The notes under the pieces are model-generated. The model was given only the letters and a program-made list of their open reading frames with translations. It was not told the DNA's origin and searched no databases. Below are positions 1 through 9,313 of a stretch of 64,000 bases of DNA, piece by piece; positions within the stretch are counted from its first letter, which is position 1; each line of letters starts with the position of its first letter. A program made the translations under genes and the position numbers. The stretch spans positions 549,009-613,008 of the forward strand of contig NZ_RCTF01000001.1 of the NCBI RefSeq assembly GCF_003667445.1, given 5' to 3'. The DNA comes from Xanthobacter tagetidis (lineage in GTDB: Bacteria; Pseudomonadota; Alphaproteobacteria; Rhizobiales; Xanthobacteraceae).

Positions 1-1
1 G

Positions 2-328
2 GTGAACATCCTGCGCATCGAGGAGAAGAAGGACGGCCGCGCCTTCACCGGCCCCACCAATGCCGCGCTGCTCAAGGAGCCGGCCGAGGAGCACCTCGCC
101 GCCGCCATCGAGGACGTGAAGGCGCGCGTGACCAAGGCCGTGGCGGCGGAGGACTTCGCCGCCGCCATGACCGCGCTCGCCGATCTGCGCGCCCCGGTGG
201 ACGCCTTCTTCGACGCCGTCACGGTGAACGACAAGGATGCAGCCCTGCGCGAGAACCGCCTGAAGCTCCTGGACGAAATCCGCGCCGCCACCCGTACCAT
301 CGCCGACTTCGACCTGATCCAGGGCTGA
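2..328 (+). CDS. glyS: Glycyl-tRNA synthetase beta subunit, C-terminal end (5' partial)
   Basis: The frame is open from the window edge and encodes the last 108 residues of the beta subunit of the alpha2beta2 glycyl-tRNA synthetase, which charges tRNA-Gly with glycine in the cytoplasm. The tail is typical of GlyS: an anticodon-binding-like helical domain with [15 protein letters not shown] followed by [12 protein letters not shown] and a final hydrophobic stretch ending in DLIQG. The true start lies upstream of the window, so the first in-frame GTG is not a real start. glyQ would be expected just upstream. The gene ends at TGA 326-328 and is followed by a long repeat array rather than another gene. 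Confidence 0.93.
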   Translation: MNILRIEEKKDGRAFTGPTNAALLKEPAEEHLAAAIEDVKARVTKAVAAEDFAAAMTALADLRAPVDAFFDAVTVNDKDAALRENRLKLLDEIRAATRTIADFDLIQG

Positions 329-1730
329 CGTCCCCCCGCGCGGCCGGCCCGCCGGCATCGCATCGCTGCCGCCGCCCTCCCGCGCCCCGTCGCCCTCCGG
401 CTTGACCGGAGGGCCCATTCTGCGGCCAGGCGCGCCGTGGGGAGGGTGCGATGGATGCTCCGATCAAGTCGGAGCATGACGGCAGCTTTTCAGGCCGCCT
501 TGGGACCCGATTGCGCGCGCCCCCACCCTTTTCACCGCCGTCATCCCCCGGCTTGTCCGGGGGATCCACGCCGCGTCCGGGCCGGCGCTTCGTCTGCGCG
601 ACTCCCGCTCGCGGCCCGGTGGATGCCCCGGACAAGCCGGGGCATGACGGCGGTTGAAGGTTCCTCGTGTGGGGCTTCCGCCTTGCGCGTCCACCCTCCC
701 TGCCGTCGCCCTCCGGCTTGACCGGAGGGCCCATTCGGCGACCGGGCGCGTCTTGGGGAGGGTGCAATGGATGCTCCGATCAAGTCGGAGCATGACGGCA
801 GCTTTTCAGGCCGCCGTGGGACCCGATCGCGCGCGCCCCCCGTCTTTTCACCACCGTCATCCCCCGGCTTGACCGGAGGGCCCATTCGGCGACCGGGCGC
901 GTCTTGGGGGGGCGCAACGGATGCTCCGATCAAGTCGGAGCATGACGGCAGTTTAGCGGGGCCGCCGTGGGACCCGGTTGCGCGCGCCCCCACTCATTTC
1001 ACCACCGTCATCCCCCGGCTTGTCCGGGGGATCCACGCCGCGTCCGGGCCGGCGATTCATTTTTAGGACGCCCGCTCGCGGCCCGGTGGATGCCCCGGAC
1101 AAGCCGGGGCATGACGGCGGTTGAAGGTTCCTCGTGTGGGGCTTCCGCCTTGCGCGTCCACCCTCCCTGCCGTCGCCCACCGGCTTGACCGGAGGGCCCA
1201 TTCGGCGACCGGGCGCGTCTTGGGGAGGGTGCAATGGATGCTCCGATCAAGTCGGAGCACGACGGCAGCTTTTCAGGCCGCCGTGGGACCCGATTGCGCG
1301 CGCCCCCCTCTTCTCACCGCCGTCATCCCCCGGCTTGTCCGGGGGATCCACGCCGCGTCCGGGCCGGCGATTCATTTTTAGGACGCCCGCTCGCGGCCCG
1401 GTGGATGCCCCGGACAAGCCAGGGCATGACGGCGGTTGGGGGGAAGTCCGTGGGATCCGCGTCGGGGGTTTCAGCCCCTGCATCCGCGCTCCCCGCCGTC
1501 GCCGCCCCCTCCCTGCCGTCGCCCTCCGGCTTGACCGGAGGGCCCATTCGGCGACCGGGCGCAACGCCGGGAGGCGCAATGGATGCTCCGATCAAGTCGG
1601 AGCATGACGGCGGCTTTGCAGGGTCGCCTTGGGACCCGGTTGCGCGCGCCCCCACCCTTTTCACCGCCGTCATCCCCCGGCTTGTCCGGAGCATGACGGC
1701 GGCTTGATGGGGCCGCGCGTCCGCCGGGCG
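329..1730. repeat. Mosaic array of palindromic REP-like elements, no gene
   Basis: About 1.4 kb without a convincing gene, made of short GC-rich palindromes in alternating orientation. Four kinds of hairpin share a central CTTGA/CTTGT (or its complement TCAAG): (A) CCCTCCGG-cttga-CCGGAGGG at 393-413, 709-729, 1522-1542 and variants near 861 and 1178; (B) TGCTCCGA-tcaag-TCGGAGCA at about 456-476, 771-791, 922-942, 1238-1258 and 1584-1604; (C) CCCCCGG-cttgt-CCGGGGG near 545, 1012, 1327 and a truncated copy at 1675; (D) GCCCCGG-acaag-CCGGGGC near 625, 1090 and 1408. Linkers between them are also conserved, so blocks of about 300-470 bp are near-duplicates. Single copies recur at 11391, 34186-34267 and 44367-44449. 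Many overlapping open frames here are by-products of high GC. Confidence 0.85.
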
Positions 1731-2939
1731 CTATTCCGCGGCGCGGGGCAAGGCGCTCCGGGCGGCGGCGGTGAAGTGGGCCATGGCGGCGGCGACGCCG
1801 CCCTTCTTGTGCGGGATGCCGGCCAGCTCCAGCCCCATCTCGACCCCGGCGAGCGCGCCGAGGATGGTGAGGTCGTTGGTGTCGCCCAGATGGCCGATGC
1901 GGAACACCTTGCCCGCGAGCTTGGTCAGCCCGGTGCCGAGCGAGATGTCGAACGCCTCCAGCGCCCGGGCGCGGAAGGCGTCGGCGTCATGCCCGTCCGG
2001 CACCAGCACCGCGGTGAGCGAAGAGGAATAGTGCTCCGGCACGCGGCACAGCACCTCAAGCCCCCAGGCCTCCACCGCCGCGCGCGTCGCCGCCGCATGG
2101 CGGTCGTGGCGGGCGAACACGTTCTCAAGCCCCTCCTCGTGGAGCATGTCGATCGCCGCATCGAGGCCGTAGAGCAGGTTGGTGGCGGGGGTGTAGGGGA
2201 AGTAGCCGGCGCGGTTCGCGGGCAGCATCTCCTCCCACGACCAGAACAGCTTCGGGCTGCGCGAGGCCTTGGCGGCGGCCAGCGCCTTGTCGCTCACCGC
2301 GTTGAAGGACAGGCCCGGCGGCAGCATGAGCCCCTTCTGCGAGCCCGCCACCGTGACGTCCACGCCCCATTCGTCGTGGCGATAGTCGATGGAGGCGAGG
2401 GAGGAGATGGTGTCCACCAGAAGCAGCGCGGGGTGATTCGCCTGGTCGATGGCCTTGCGCACCTTGGCGATGGGCGACACGCAGCCGGTGGAGGTCTCGT
2501 TGTGCACCACGCACACCGCCTTGATGGCGTGGGCCTTGTCCTCGGCGAGCGCCGCGCCGATGGCCTCCGGGTCGGCGCCCTGGCGCCAGTCGGAGCCGAT
2601 GAACACCGGGTCGAGCGCGAGCTTGACCGCCATGTTGCGCCACAACGTGGCGAAATGGCCGGTCTCGTACATCAGCACCTTGTCGCCGGGGGACAGGCAG
2701 TTGGACAGCCCCGCCTCCCATGCGCCCGTGCCCGAGGCCGGGTAGATGATGACCGGCGCGCGGGTCTTGAACACGGTCTTGACGTTTTCCAGCACCCGCC
2801 GGCCGAGCTTCTGGAACTCCGGCCCGCGATGGTCGAGCACCGGCATGTCCATGGCGCGCAGAATGCGGTCCGGAACCGGCGTCGGACCGGGGATCTGCAG
2901 GAAATGTCGGCCCGCGACGCGGGCGGTGTTGGACGGCAT
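1731..2939 (-). CDS. sgaA: Serine/aspartate--glyoxylate aminotransferase-like (class V)
   Basis: A 402-residue class-V (fold type I) PLP aminotransferase of the alanine/serine/aspartate-glyoxylate group. The family transfers an amino group to glyoxylate to give glycine; serine, alanine or aspartate can be the donor, and sequence alone does not decide which. Visible marks are the N-terminal IPGPTPVPDRIL, the cofactor-contacting SGTGAWE near residues 69-75, VDTISSLAS near 175-183 and the Schiff-base lysine in AGSQKG at Lys202. The start at 2939 was chosen over an in-frame ATG 45 bp upstream because GGAGG sits 8 nt before it. It is divergent from the FAD/Fe-S dehydrogenase at 3041, with a GntR-type dyad between the two genes. 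BhcA of the beta-hydroxyaspartate cycle belongs to this same family. Confidence 0.85.
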   Translation of the reverse strand: MPSNTARVAGRHFLQIPGPTPVPDRILRAMDMPVLDHRGPEFQKLGRRVLENVKTVFKTRAPVIIYPASGTGAWEAGLSNCLSPGDKVLMYETGHFATLWRNMAVKLALDPVFIGSDWRQGADPEAIGAALAEDKAHAIKAVCVVHNETSTGCVSPIAKVRKAIDQANHPALLLVDTISSLASIDYRHDEWGVDVTVAGSQKGLMLPPGLSFNAVSDKALAAAKASRSPKLFWSWEEMLPANRAGYFPYTPATNLLYGLDAAIDMLHEEGLENVFARHDRHAAATRAAVEAWGLEVLCRVPEHYSSSLTAVLVPDGHDADAFRARALEAFDISLGTGLTKLAGKVFRIGHLGDTNDLTILGALAGVEMGLELAGIPHKKGGVAAAMAHFTAAARSALPRAAE

Positions 2940-2986
2940 GAGGCGGGCCTCCGAATGAGGGGTGGTTCCCTTCTGGCTTGCCAAAA

Positions 2987-3001
2987 TGAATTATGAATGC
3001 A
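2987..3001. promoter_or_regulatory. Predicted GntR operator, copy 1 (TGNATTNNNAATNCA)
   Basis: TGAATTATGAATGCA is an imperfect dyad that fits TGNATTNNNAATNCA. It lies between the divergent aminotransferase (starts 2939) and dehydrogenase (starts 3041). An exact inverted copy lies at 6058-6072 and a 14/15 match at 14074-14088, just before the gntR gene. The position is suited to control both genes. It also argues against a dehydrogenase start at 2993, which would fall inside the site. Confidence 0.6.
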
Positions 3002-3040
3002 AAAAACAGTCAAGAACACTTTTCTGGGAGCGCTCCAGGG

Positions 3041-6019
3041 ATGGCAGGGACCGTGGCACGGATCGTGGAACCCGGCCTTGAGCGGCGCCTGAAGGCGGAG
3101 CTCGCCGGCGAGGTCCTGTTCGACCGCTTCAGCCGGGGACGCTACGCCACCGACGCCTCAGCCTACCAGCAGATGCCCGCCGGCGTCGTGGTGCCGAAGA
3201 CGCGCGCCGAGGCCGAGCGCGCCGTCGCCATCGCCTTGGAGGAGAAGGTGCCCGTGACCGCCCGCGGCGGCGGCACCTCCCAGTGCGGGCAGACCATCAA
3301 TACCGGCCTCATCGTCGACTGCTCGCGCCACCTCACCGCGATCCTGGATCTGGACGTGTCCGGCCGCCGCGCGGTGGTGGAGCCGGGCATCGTGCTCGAC
3401 GAGCTGAACCGCCAGCTGCGCCCGCACGGCCTGTGGTTCCCGGTGGACGTCTCCACCGCCTCGCGCGCCACCATCGGCGGCATGGTGGGCAACAATTCAT
3501 GCGGCGGGCGCTCGCTGCGCTACGGCACCACGCGCGACAACGTGGTCGCCATCGACGCGCTGCTGGCGAGCGGCGCGACCGCGCGATTCGGCCCGGTGAA
3601 GGGCGACCTCTCGGACCTGTCCGCCACCGCCCCCCTGCGCCCGCTCGCCGAGCACCTCGCCGCGCTCGGCGCGCGCGAGGCGGCCGAGATCGAAGCGCGC
3701 TTCCCGAAGGTGCAGCGCCGGGTGGGCGGCTACAATCTAGATGCGCTCGTGCCGGCCTCCGAGATCAACCTCGCCCATGTGCTGGTGGGCTCGGAGGGCA
3801 CGCTCGGCTTTTCCACCGCCATCGAGCTGAAGCTCTGGCCGCTCATGGGCCGGCGCGCGGTGGGGGCCTGCCACTTCGGCTCGTTCCATGCCGCCATGGA
3901 TGCCGCCCAGCACATCGTGAAGCTCGGCCCCATCGCCGTGGAGCTGGTGGACCGCACGCTGCTGGAACTTGCCTCCGACATCGCCATGTTCCGCCCGACG
4001 CTGGACGCCTTCGTGCGCGGCCGGCCGGAGGCGATCCTTCTGGTGGAATTCTCCGAGGACGACGCGGAGAACGCCCGCCGTCTCGCGAGTCTCCACAATC
4101 TGATGGGCGATATCGGCCTCGGCTGGGACCATCAGGGCGCGCGCTGGGGCGGCGTGGTGGACGTGACCGAGCCGGCGCTCCAGGCCGCCATCGCCGACGT
4201 GCGCACCTCCGGCCTCAACATCATGATGTCCATGAAGGACCAGGGAAAGCCGGTGTCCTTCGTGGAGGATTGCGCGGTGCCGCTGGAGCACCTCGCCGAC
4301 TACACCGCGCGGCTGAGCGACGTGTTCGAGAAGAACGGCACGCGCGGCACCTGGTATGCCCACGCCTCGGTCGGCTGCCTGCACGTTCGCCCGGTGCTGA
4401 ACCTGCGCCAGGACCTCGACGTGAAGCGCATGCGCGCCATCGCCGAGGAGGCGTTCGAACTGGTGCGCGCCTACAAGGGCTCGCATTCGGGCGAGCACGG
4501 CGACGGCATCGTGCGCTCGGAGTTCCACGAATTCATGTTCGGCAGCCGCCTCGTCGCGGCGTTCGGCGCGGTGAAGCGCGCCTTCGATCCGCGCGGCCTG
4601 CTGAACCCCGGCAAGATCGTCGATGCGCCGAAGTTCGACGACCGGACGCTGTTCCGCTACGGGCCGCAGTATCACCCCGTCGAGGTGAAGACCCATCTCG
4701 ACTGGTCCGCCTTTCCCGGCGCCTCCGGCGGCCTCCAGGGCGCGGTGGAGATGTGCAACAACAACGGCGCCTGCCGCAAGCTCTCCGGCGGCACCATGTG
4801 CCCGTCCTACCGCGTGACGCGGGACGAGAAGGACGTGACGCGCGGGCGCGCCAACACCCTGCGCCTCGCCCTCTCCGGCCAGCTCGGCGAAGACGCCCTC
4901 ACCTCGGACGAGATGATGGAGACGCTGAAGCTGTGCGTCTCTTGCAAGGGGTGCCGGCGCGAATGCCCGACCGGGGTCGACATGGCGCGCTTCAAGATCG
5001 AGGCGCTCGCCGCCCGCACCGCCCGGTTCGGCCATTCGCTGCGCGACCGTCTGGTCGGCTTCCTGCCGCGTTATGCGCCGTTCGCCGCGAAGCTGCCGGC
5101 GCTGCCGAACCTGCGCGACCGCGTGCCGGGGCTGGCGAAGCTCGCCGAGCGCGTCACCGGCTTTGCCGCCGAGCGGGCGCTGCCGCGCTGGCGGCGCGAC
5201 GTGTTCGCCGACACCCCCGCCGCCTTCGGGCCGGCGGACGGGCGGCCGGTGATCCTGCTGGCGGACACCTTCAACCGCTATTTCGAGCGCGAGAACCTGG
5301 ACGCCGCCCTCACCGTGCTCGCCGCGGCGGGCTACCGGGTGGAGATCGCCCGGCCGGCCGATGGTTCGTCGCGGCCTTTGTGCTGCGGGCGCACCTTCCT
5401 GTCCATCGGCGCGGTGGACGAGGCGAAGAGGGAGGCGCAGCGCGTGCTCGACGCGCTCGGCCCGCGCCTTAAGGACGGCGTGCCGGTGATCGGCCTGGAG
5501 CCGAGCTGCCTGCTGTCGTTCCGCGACGAGGTGCCGGCGCTGCTGCCCGGCCCGGCGGCGGAGAAGCTCGCCGCTTCGGCGCTGCTGTTCGAGGAATTCC
5601 TGGCCCGCGAGGCGAAGGCGGGGCGCCTTGCGCTCGACCTCGCCCCCATCGCCCCGCGCGCGCTGCTGCACGGCCACTGCCACCAGAAGAGCTTCGCCGC
5701 CATGGGCGCGGTGGAGCAGACGCTGCGCCTCGTGCCGGGCCTCGCGGTCGAGACGGTGGAGACCAGCTGCTGCGGCATGGCCGGCGCGTTCGGCTACGGC
5801 ACTGAAACGGTCGCGGCGTCGAAGGCCATGGCCGAGCTGGCGCTCCTGCCGGCGGTGCGGGCGGCGGACGGCGATACCTTGGTGGTGGCGGACGGCACCT
5901 CCTGCCGCCAGCAGATCGCCGACGGCACGCCGCGCCAGGCGGTGCATGTGGCGCAGGTGCTGGCGCGCGCGGTCGCCGCCGCCAAAGCGCGGCCGGCGCT
6001 GAAGGAGGCAGCGGAATAA
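3041..6019 (+). CDS. Fused FAD-linked / Fe-S 2-hydroxyacid dehydrogenase (YdiJ/GlcD-GlcF type)
   Basis: About 992 residues joining a GlcD-like FAD-binding oxidoreductase to a GlcF/LutA-like iron-sulfur half, as in YdiJ and D-lactate dehydrogenases. Such enzymes oxidise D-2-hydroxyacids (D-lactate, glycolate, D-2-hydroxyglutarate) and pass electrons to the membrane quinone pool. The FAD_binding_4 segment has ARGGGTSQCGQ and MVGNNSCGGRS; a cysteine-containing CRKLSGGTMCPSYR lies near residue 576 and CVSCKGCRRECP near 631; CCG modules (GHCHQKSF, TSCCGMAGAFGYG) lie in the C-terminal third. Start 3041 has GGGAG upstream and leaves the operator outside the gene; an ATG at 2993 is also in frame but lacks a ribosome-binding site. 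The exact substrate is unknown; context suggests a hydroxyacid that yields glyoxylate or an oxoacid. Confidence 0.85.
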   Translation: MAGTVARIVEPGLERRLKAELAGEVLFDRFSRGRYATDASAYQQMPAGVVVPKTRAEAERAVAIALEEKVPVTARGGGTSQCGQTINTGLIVDCSRHLTAILDLDVSGRRAVVEPGIVLDELNRQLRPHGLWFPVDVSTASRATIGGMVGNNSCGGRSLRYGTTRDNVVAIDALLASGATARFGPVKGDLSDLSATAPLRPLAEHLAALGAREAAEIEARFPKVQRRVGGYNLDALVPASEINLAHVLVGSEGTLGFSTAIELKLWPLMGRRAVGACHFGSFHAAMDAAQHIVKLGPIAVELVDRTLLELASDIAMFRPTLDAFVRGRPEAILLVEFSEDDAENARRLASLHNLMGDIGLGWDHQGARWGGVVDVTEPALQAAIADVRTSGLNIMMSMKDQGKPVSFVEDCAVPLEHLADYTARLSDVFEKNGTRGTWYAHASVGCLHVRPVLNLRQDLDVKRMRAIAEEAFELVRAYKGSHSGEHGDGIVRSEFHEFMFGSRLVAAFGAVKRAFDPRGLLNPGKIVDAPKFDDRTLFRYGPQYHPVEVKTHLDWSAFPGASGGLQGAVEMCNNNGACRKLSGGTMCPSYRVTRDEKDVTRGRANTLRLALSGQLGEDALTSDEMMETLKLCVSCKGCRRECPTGVDMARFKIEALAARTARFGHSLRDRLVGFLPRYAPFAAKLPALPNLRDRVPGLAKLAERVTGFAAERALPRWRRDVFADTPAAFGPADGRPVILLADTFNRYFERENLDAALTVLAAAGYRVEIARPADGSSRPLCCGRTFLSIGAVDEAKREAQRVLDALGPRLKDGVPVIGLEPSCLLSFRDEVPALLPGPAAEKLAASALLFEEFLAREAKAGRLALDLAPIAPRALLHGHCHQKSFAAMGAVEQTLRLVPGLAVETVETSCCGMAGAFGYGTETVAASKAMAELALLPAVRAADGDTLVVADGTSCRQQIADGTPRQAVHVAQVLARAVAAAKARPALKEAAE

Positions 6020-6057
6020 CGCGCAGGGCGGCTTTGCATCCTTGCCTTTCGGATTTC

Positions 6058-6072
6058 TGCATTCATAATTCA
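6058..6072. promoter_or_regulatory. Predicted GntR operator, copy 2
   Basis: TGCATTCATAATTCA is the exact reverse complement of the site at 2987-3001. It sits about 78 bp upstream of the TRAP binding-protein gene (6150), between it and the dehydrogenase stop, so the transporter is predicted to be in the same regulon. Confidence 0.6.
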
Positions 6073-6149
6073 CTTGCCGCGCACCGGCCGAAGATGCCGG
6101 GCGCTCGACCGAGAGCCTCCCTCTCGGGAGGAAACGGAGGAGACGCCAA

Positions 6150-7127
6150 ATGCGATCGATCATCACCCTCGTGCTTGCCGCCGCCGGCGCGCTGACCGCC
6201 TCGGCGGCCCTCGCCCAGACCGATATCAAGCTCGGCCATGTGGGCGAGCCGGGCTCGCTCTTCGACCAGACCAGCCAGGAATTCGCCAAGCGCGCCAACG
6301 CCAAGCTCGGCGACAAGGCGAAGGTGGTGGTGTTCGGATCGAGCCAGCTCGGCGGCGACGACGAGATGCTGAAGAAGCTGAAGCTCGGCACCATCGACCT
6401 CGCGCTGCCCTCCACCGTGATGACCACGGTCGCGCCCGAGTTCGGCGTGTTCGAGATGCCCTATCTGGTGAAGGACCGCGTTCACGCCGCTCGCATCCGC
6501 GACGAGGTCATCAAGCCGACGCTGGTGCCGATCGCCCAGAAGGCCGGCTTCACCATCATCGCCACCTGGGAGAACGGCGTCCGCCACATCACAAACAGCA
6601 AGCGGCCGATCGTGAAGCCCGAGGACCTCCAGGGCATCAAGCTGCGCGTGCCGAAGGGCGTATGGCGGGTGAAGATGTTCCAGGCCTACGGCGCGACGCC
6701 GAGCCCGATGGCGCTGTCGGAGGTGTTCGTCGCGCTCCAGACCGGCGTGATGGACGGGCAGGAGAACCCGTTCGCGCAGATCTATCCCTCGCGCTTCCAG
6801 GAAGTGCAGAAGTATCTCTCGCTCACCGGCCACGTCTATACTCCGGCCTACCTCACCGCCGGCCGCTCCTGGCAGAACCTGCCGCCGGACGTGCGCAAGG
6901 CGCTGGAGGAGACCGCGATCGAGATGGAGCCGGTCGCGCTGGAGATCGCCGCGCGCCTCGACGCCGAGCTGCTGGAGAAGCTGAAGGCCGCCGGCATGCA
7001 GGTCAACGAGGCCGACAAGGCCGCCTTCATCGCCGCCTCCAAGCCGGTCTATGACGAGTTCGCCAAGCAGGTGAACGGCGGCCAGGCGCTGATCGACAAG
7101 TCTCTGGCCCTCGGCAAGGGCTCCTGA
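6150..7127 (+). CDS. dctP: TRAP transporter substrate-binding protein (DctP family)
   Basis: A 325-residue periplasmic solute-binding protein of the TRAP family, which captures small carboxylates and hands them to the QM membrane subunits for sodium-driven uptake. The N-terminus MRSIITLVLAAAGALTASAA followed by LAQ is a clear Sec signal peptide. The body keeps DctP features: KLGHVGEPGSLFDQ, the substrate-contacting stretch KLRVPKG near residue 167, and LSEVFVALQTGVMDGQENPF near 190-209. A GGAGGAGA ribosome-binding site precedes ATG 6150. It is the first gene of a dctP-dctQ-dctM set. Ligand unknown; linkage to a hydroxyacid dehydrogenase and a glyoxylate aminotransferase points to a C2-C4 hydroxy- or amino-acid. 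Confidence 0.9.
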   Translation: MRSIITLVLAAAGALTASAALAQTDIKLGHVGEPGSLFDQTSQEFAKRANAKLGDKAKVVVFGSSQLGGDDEMLKKLKLGTIDLALPSTVMTTVAPEFGVFEMPYLVKDRVHAARIRDEVIKPTLVPIAQKAGFTIIATWENGVRHITNSKRPIVKPEDLQGIKLRVPKGVWRVKMFQAYGATPSPMALSEVFVALQTGVMDGQENPFAQIYPSRFQEVQKYLSLTGHVYTPAYLTAGRSWQNLPPDVRKALEETAIEMEPVALEIAARLDAELLEKLKAAGMQVNEADKAAFIAASKPVYDEFAKQVNGGQALIDKSLALGKGS

Positions 7128-7265
7128 GGCGCCAAGACCGCCGGCCTGCACGCCGCGGCCCATCCCATGACATGGCCTCCCCGCACCCGCGGGGAGGCGC
7201 AGCGGCCGCCGCCGGGCGGCCACGCCCCCTCCCGCCGAGACCAGCTTCGCCGGAGCAGCCCGTCC

Positions 7266-7874
7266 ATGCAGAGCGTCCGCAGATATTACGACCGGTTCCT
7301 GGAGGTGATCGCCGCCGCGCTCATGGCGGGGCTCACGATCATCCTCGTCATGGGCTTCGTCTACCGTTTCTTCGGCGCCTCGCTGGTCTGGTATGACGAG
7401 ATCGCCTCCATCGGCCTCGCCTGGCTCACCTATTACGGCAGCGCGCTGGCCGCCCTGCGCGGTGCGCACATCGGGTTTCCCGGCATCGTCAATGCGTTCT
7501 CGCCGAACCTCCGGGTGGCGGTGACGCTGCTGTCCGAGGCGATCGTCATCGGCTTCTTCGCGCTGCTCGCCATCTACGGCACGGAAGTGGTGATGATCCT
7601 CCAGGGCTCCACCCTGGTCTCCCTGCCGGACGTGTCGCAGCAGCTCACCCAGTCGGCGCTGCCCGTCGCGGCGGTGCTGTTCATCATCGCCGAGCTGCTC
7701 CGGCTGCCCGAAGTGCTCGCCGCCGCGCGCGGCCACGGCTTCGAGGACCACGAACTCAAGGAGGCGCTGGAGAGCGTCGGCGTGGAGGCGCCCGGCGACG
7801 CGGCGCCCGATCGCGCGTCCGCCCCGTCCAAGCCCCTGACCTCCGGCCTGGCCGAAGGAGGCCGCGCGCGATGA
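7266..7874 (+). CDS. dctQ: TRAP transporter small permease (DctQ family)
   Basis: About 202 residues. Hydrophobic helices near FLEVIAAALMAGLTIILVMG, WYDEIASIGLAWLTYYGSAL and AVTLLSEAIVIGFFALLAI match the four-helix DctQ subunit that bridges the binding protein and DctM. The conserved WYDE near residue 40 is typical. The start at 7266 (MQSVRRYYDRF) is preferred over an in-frame ATG 99 bp upstream, which would add a proline/arginine-rich leader not found in the family. There is a charged tail after the last helix. The TGA overlaps the dctM ATG (ATGA at 7871-7874), indicating translational coupling. Confidence 0.88.
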   Translation: MQSVRRYYDRFLEVIAAALMAGLTIILVMGFVYRFFGASLVWYDEIASIGLAWLTYYGSALAALRGAHIGFPGIVNAFSPNLRVAVTLLSEAIVIGFFALLAIYGTEVVMILQGSTLVSLPDVSQQLTQSALPVAAVLFIIAELLRLPEVLAAARGHGFEDHELKEALESVGVEAPGDAAPDRASAPSKPLTSGLAEGGRAR

Positions 7875-9172
7875 CCGCCACGCTCGGATACATGTTCGTC
7901 GGCCTGTTCGGCATGGTGCTGCTCAACGTGCCCATCGCGGTGGCGCTCGCCGTGGTGGCGGTGGCGGCGATCTGGATCACGCAAGGGGCAGCCATGCTCC
8001 CCAACGTGCCTTTGGTGATGTTCGACGGCGCCACCAACTTCCCGCTGCTGGCGATCCCGCTGTTCATCTTCGCCGGCGGCATCATGAACTCGTCGTCCAT
8101 CTCGCGGCGCCTCGTGAACCTCGCCTCGGCGATGCTGGGCTTCATCCGCGGCGGTCTCGCCATGGTGACGGTGGGCGCCTCCATGTTCTTCGCCGAGATT
8201 TCCGGCTCGGCAGTCGCCGGCGTCGCCGCGCTCGGCACGCTGCTGATCCCAGCCATGAAGAGCCGCGGCTATTCCAAGGAGGTGGCGGCGGCCATCTCCT
8301 CCTCGTCGGCAAGCCTTGCGATCATCCTGCCGCCCTCCATCCCCATGATCCTGTATGCGGTGATGGCGCAGGTGTCGGTGGTGAAGATGTTCATCTCCGG
8401 CCTGCTGCCGGGCCTTCTGGGCGGCGCCGGCCTCGCCATCACCAGCTATTTCTACGCCCGCAAGTACAACTTCCCGGTGGAGCAGCGCTTCTCCCTGTCC
8501 AAGCTCGGCACCGCGTTCCGCGAGGCGGCCTGGGCGCTGATGCTGCCGGTCATCATCCTCGGCGGCATCTTCGGCGGCTTCGTCACCGCGACCGAAGGCG
8601 CGGCGGTGGCCGTGGTGGCGGCGCTCTTCATCTCCACCGTGATCTATCGCGAGCAGACCCTGCGCGATCTCTACAAGTCGCTGGTCGATGCCGCGCTGCA
8701 GACCGCCGTGGTGATGCTGCTGGTGGCGTCCTCGGCGCTCATCGGCGTGTTCCTGACCGAGGCGCGGGTGCCGCAGGCGCTGGCCGGCTCGATCCTCGAA
8801 TACACCACCAACCCCTACATGGTGCTGCTGCTGCTGAACATCTTCTTCCTGATCCTCGGGATGTTCCTGCATTCGGCGGCCGCCATCATCCTCACCGTGC
8901 CGATCGTCTTGCCGCTGATCCAGCAGGTGGGCATCGACCCTGTGCATTTCGGCCTGGTGCTCACGCTGAACCTCGCCATCGGCCAACAGACGCCGCCGGT
9001 GGCCTCGGTGCTCATCGCCGCCTGCGCCATCGCCAAGTCGGACATCTGGAAGACCACCAAGGCCAATCTCGGCTATATCGCGGTGCTGCTCCTGGTGCTG
9101 ATGATCTGCACCTACGTGCCCTGGCTCGCGCTGGCGCCGACGCGGTGGTTCTACGGCGACGCGGCCGGCTAA
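7871..9172 (+). CDS. dctM: TRAP transporter large permease (DctM family)
   Basis: A 433-residue, highly hydrophobic protein with about a dozen membrane segments, the transport subunit of the TRAP system. Characteristic segments include IPLFIFAGGIMNSSSISRRL, FFAEISGSAVAGVAALGTLL, the re-entrant SSSASLAIILPPSIPMILYA near residues 140-160 and NLAIGQQTPPVASVL near 360-375. Length and motifs agree with complete DctM proteins. The start overlaps the end of dctQ by 4 nt. A perfect 13-bp inverted repeat follows the stop. Confidence 0.92.
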   Translation: MTATLGYMFVGLFGMVLLNVPIAVALAVVAVAAIWITQGAAMLPNVPLVMFDGATNFPLLAIPLFIFAGGIMNSSSISRRLVNLASAMLGFIRGGLAMVTVGASMFFAEISGSAVAGVAALGTLLIPAMKSRGYSKEVAAAISSSSASLAIILPPSIPMILYAVMAQVSVVKMFISGLLPGLLGGAGLAITSYFYARKYNFPVEQRFSLSKLGTAFREAAWALMLPVIILGGIFGGFVTATEGAAVAVVAALFISTVIYREQTLRDLYKSLVDAALQTAVVMLLVASSALIGVFLTEARVPQALAGSILEYTTNPYMVLLLLNIFFLILGMFLHSAAAIILTVPIVLPLIQQVGIDPVHFGLVLTLNLAIGQQTPPVASVLIAACAIAKSDIWKTTKANLGYIAVLLLVLMICTYVPWLALAPTRWFYGDAAG

Positions 9173-9181
9173 GCCGTCGCC

Positions 9182-9211
9182 GGTCGGCACGCCGTCTTCG
9201 GCGTGCCGACC
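9182..9211. terminator. Strong hairpin after dctM
   Basis: GGTCGGCACGCCG (9182-9194), loop TCTT, then the exact complement (9199-9211): a perfect 13-bp stem 10 nt after the dctM stop. No T-run follows, so it may terminate weakly, stabilise the transporter mRNA 3' end or separate expression of the transporter from the CoA-transferase genes. Confidence 0.5.
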
Positions 9212-9313
9212 GCCACCCGGGCCGGGATCGTGTTATCGATGGCCACACCCCACGCGCCGGGCGCCCTGCCGCCCGGCGCGATCGTCTTTTCTTCCCTGCT
9301 GCGGACATAGCCC

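Noticed and set aside
329..1730. CRISPR array
   Set aside because: The repeats are palindromes of four kinds at irregular intervals with repeated, not unique, spacers, and no cas gene is near.
329..1730. Several overlapping open frames of 65-180 codons in the repeat array
   Set aside because: They are made of the repeats themselves in all frames and both strands, with no ribosome-binding sites or family resemblance.
1731..6019. Serine cycle of methylotrophs
   Set aside because: The aminotransferase could belong to it, but hydroxypyruvate reductase, glycerate kinase, malate thiokinase and malyl-CoA lyase are not nearby.
3737..6427. Very long open frame (about 896 codons) on the minus strand opposite the dehydrogenase gene
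   Set aside because: It is antisense to a well-supported gene. In GC-rich DNA the third-position bias leaves such mirror frames open, and its amino-acid composition (His/Arg/Gly-rich) has no domain character.
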